From Candidatus Zhuqueibacterota bacterium (lineage in GTDB: Bacteria > Zhuqueibacterota > Zhuqueibacteria > Oceanimicrobiales > Oceanimicrobiaceae), in contig JAJDAG010000134.1 in the NCBI GenBank assembly GCA_029262005.1, positions 23,317 through 87,316 of the forward strand: a stretch of 64,000 nucleotides of DNA, in the 5' to 3' direction. Of this stretch, positions 63,956 through 64,000 are shown one piece after another. The notes beneath the pieces are model-generated. The model saw only the letters and a list, made by a program, of their open reading frames with translations. It had not been told where the DNA came from and ran no database searches. Made by a program: the position numbers and the translations under genes. Within the stretch, counting starts at the first letter, position 1; each line of letters begins with the position of its first letter.

Positions 63956-64000
63956 ATGCCCTATAAGCAATTAACCCATGAGCAAAGATACACAATTTAC
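63956..64000 (+). mobile_element. IS30-family transposase, first codons (cut by window edge)
   Basis: ATG 63956 with GGAG five to six bases upstream opens a frame that reads MPYKQLTHEQRYTIY to the window edge. That start (x-Y-x-x-L-T-x-E-x-R-Y-x-I-Y) is the conserved N-terminus of IS30-type transposases, which precedes their first helix-turn-helix. The left end of the element should lie between about 63830 and 63950, but I cannot mark it without the right end. Only 15 residues are visible, so the call is moderate. Confidence 0.65.

Overview
The window looks like a chromosome segment of an uncultured or little-studied bacterium of the FCB group (Bacteroidota / Ignavibacteria / Calditrichota / KSB1-like). 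The evidence is the type IX-like C-terminal sorting domain (PNPFNPTT ... [14 protein letters not shown] ... LILMK), three hybrid two-component systems (HTCS: sensor propeller, histidine kinase, receiver and AraC-type HTH in one chain), the FCB-type small secreted protein at 11.9 kb, and the terminator style. The exact phylum is an inference; KSB1 or Calditrichota is my best guess.

Left part (1-26 kb): ordinary chromosomal genes. A partial DUF47/PhoU-like gene at the edge is followed by an exported TlpA-like thioredoxin protein, a two-gene xanthine dehydrogenase operon (xdhA-xdhB), class I fructose-bisphosphate aldolase (fbaB) and an AI-2E/PerM family permease. On the minus strand lie a membrane protein with a PAS-histidine kinase-receiver protein, a small secreted FCB protein, an operon of a HAD phosphatase, an ABC1/UbiB kinase and a CCA-adding enzyme with HD domain, then pyruvate phosphate dikinase (ppdK). 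Back on the plus strand are a SUI1/YciH factor, an alpha/beta hydrolase, an ACT-domain protein and a NatA/NatB ABC exporter. From 23.8 to 26.9 kb the DNA is mostly non-coding and repeat-rich, with 21-bp periodic arrays and an inverted-repeat element, around one coiled-coil protein gene.

Right part (26.9-64 kb): almost entirely minus strand, and the most unusual region. Three HTCS regulators (HTCS-1 35.4-39.8, HTCS-2 43.2-47.5, HTCS-3 59.3-63.7 kb) alternate with very large exported proteins: a LamG/metalloprotease/tectonin protein, two BspA/DUF285 repeat proteins (1004 and 2180 aa) and two FG-GAP-like propeller proteins. Four of these five carry a nearly identical C-terminal sorting domain, and two more copies survive only as truncated gene ends around a HicAB toxin-antitoxin pair. 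No SusC/SusD, CAZyme or other polysaccharide-utilisation gene is present, although HTCS proteins normally control such loci.

I find 21-bp-spaced direct repeats, the spacing expected for AraC-type operators, far upstream of three surface-protein genes. The half-site sequence differs in each module. This suggests a tandemly duplicated 'HTCS regulator + surface protein' system, each copy with its own operator. A duplicated block (sorting-domain 3' end, terminator, HTCS promoter) and duplicated 5' leaders show that the array grew by duplication. Palindromic elements sit in frame inside two of the three HTCS linkers. The window ends in the first codons of an IS30-type transposase.
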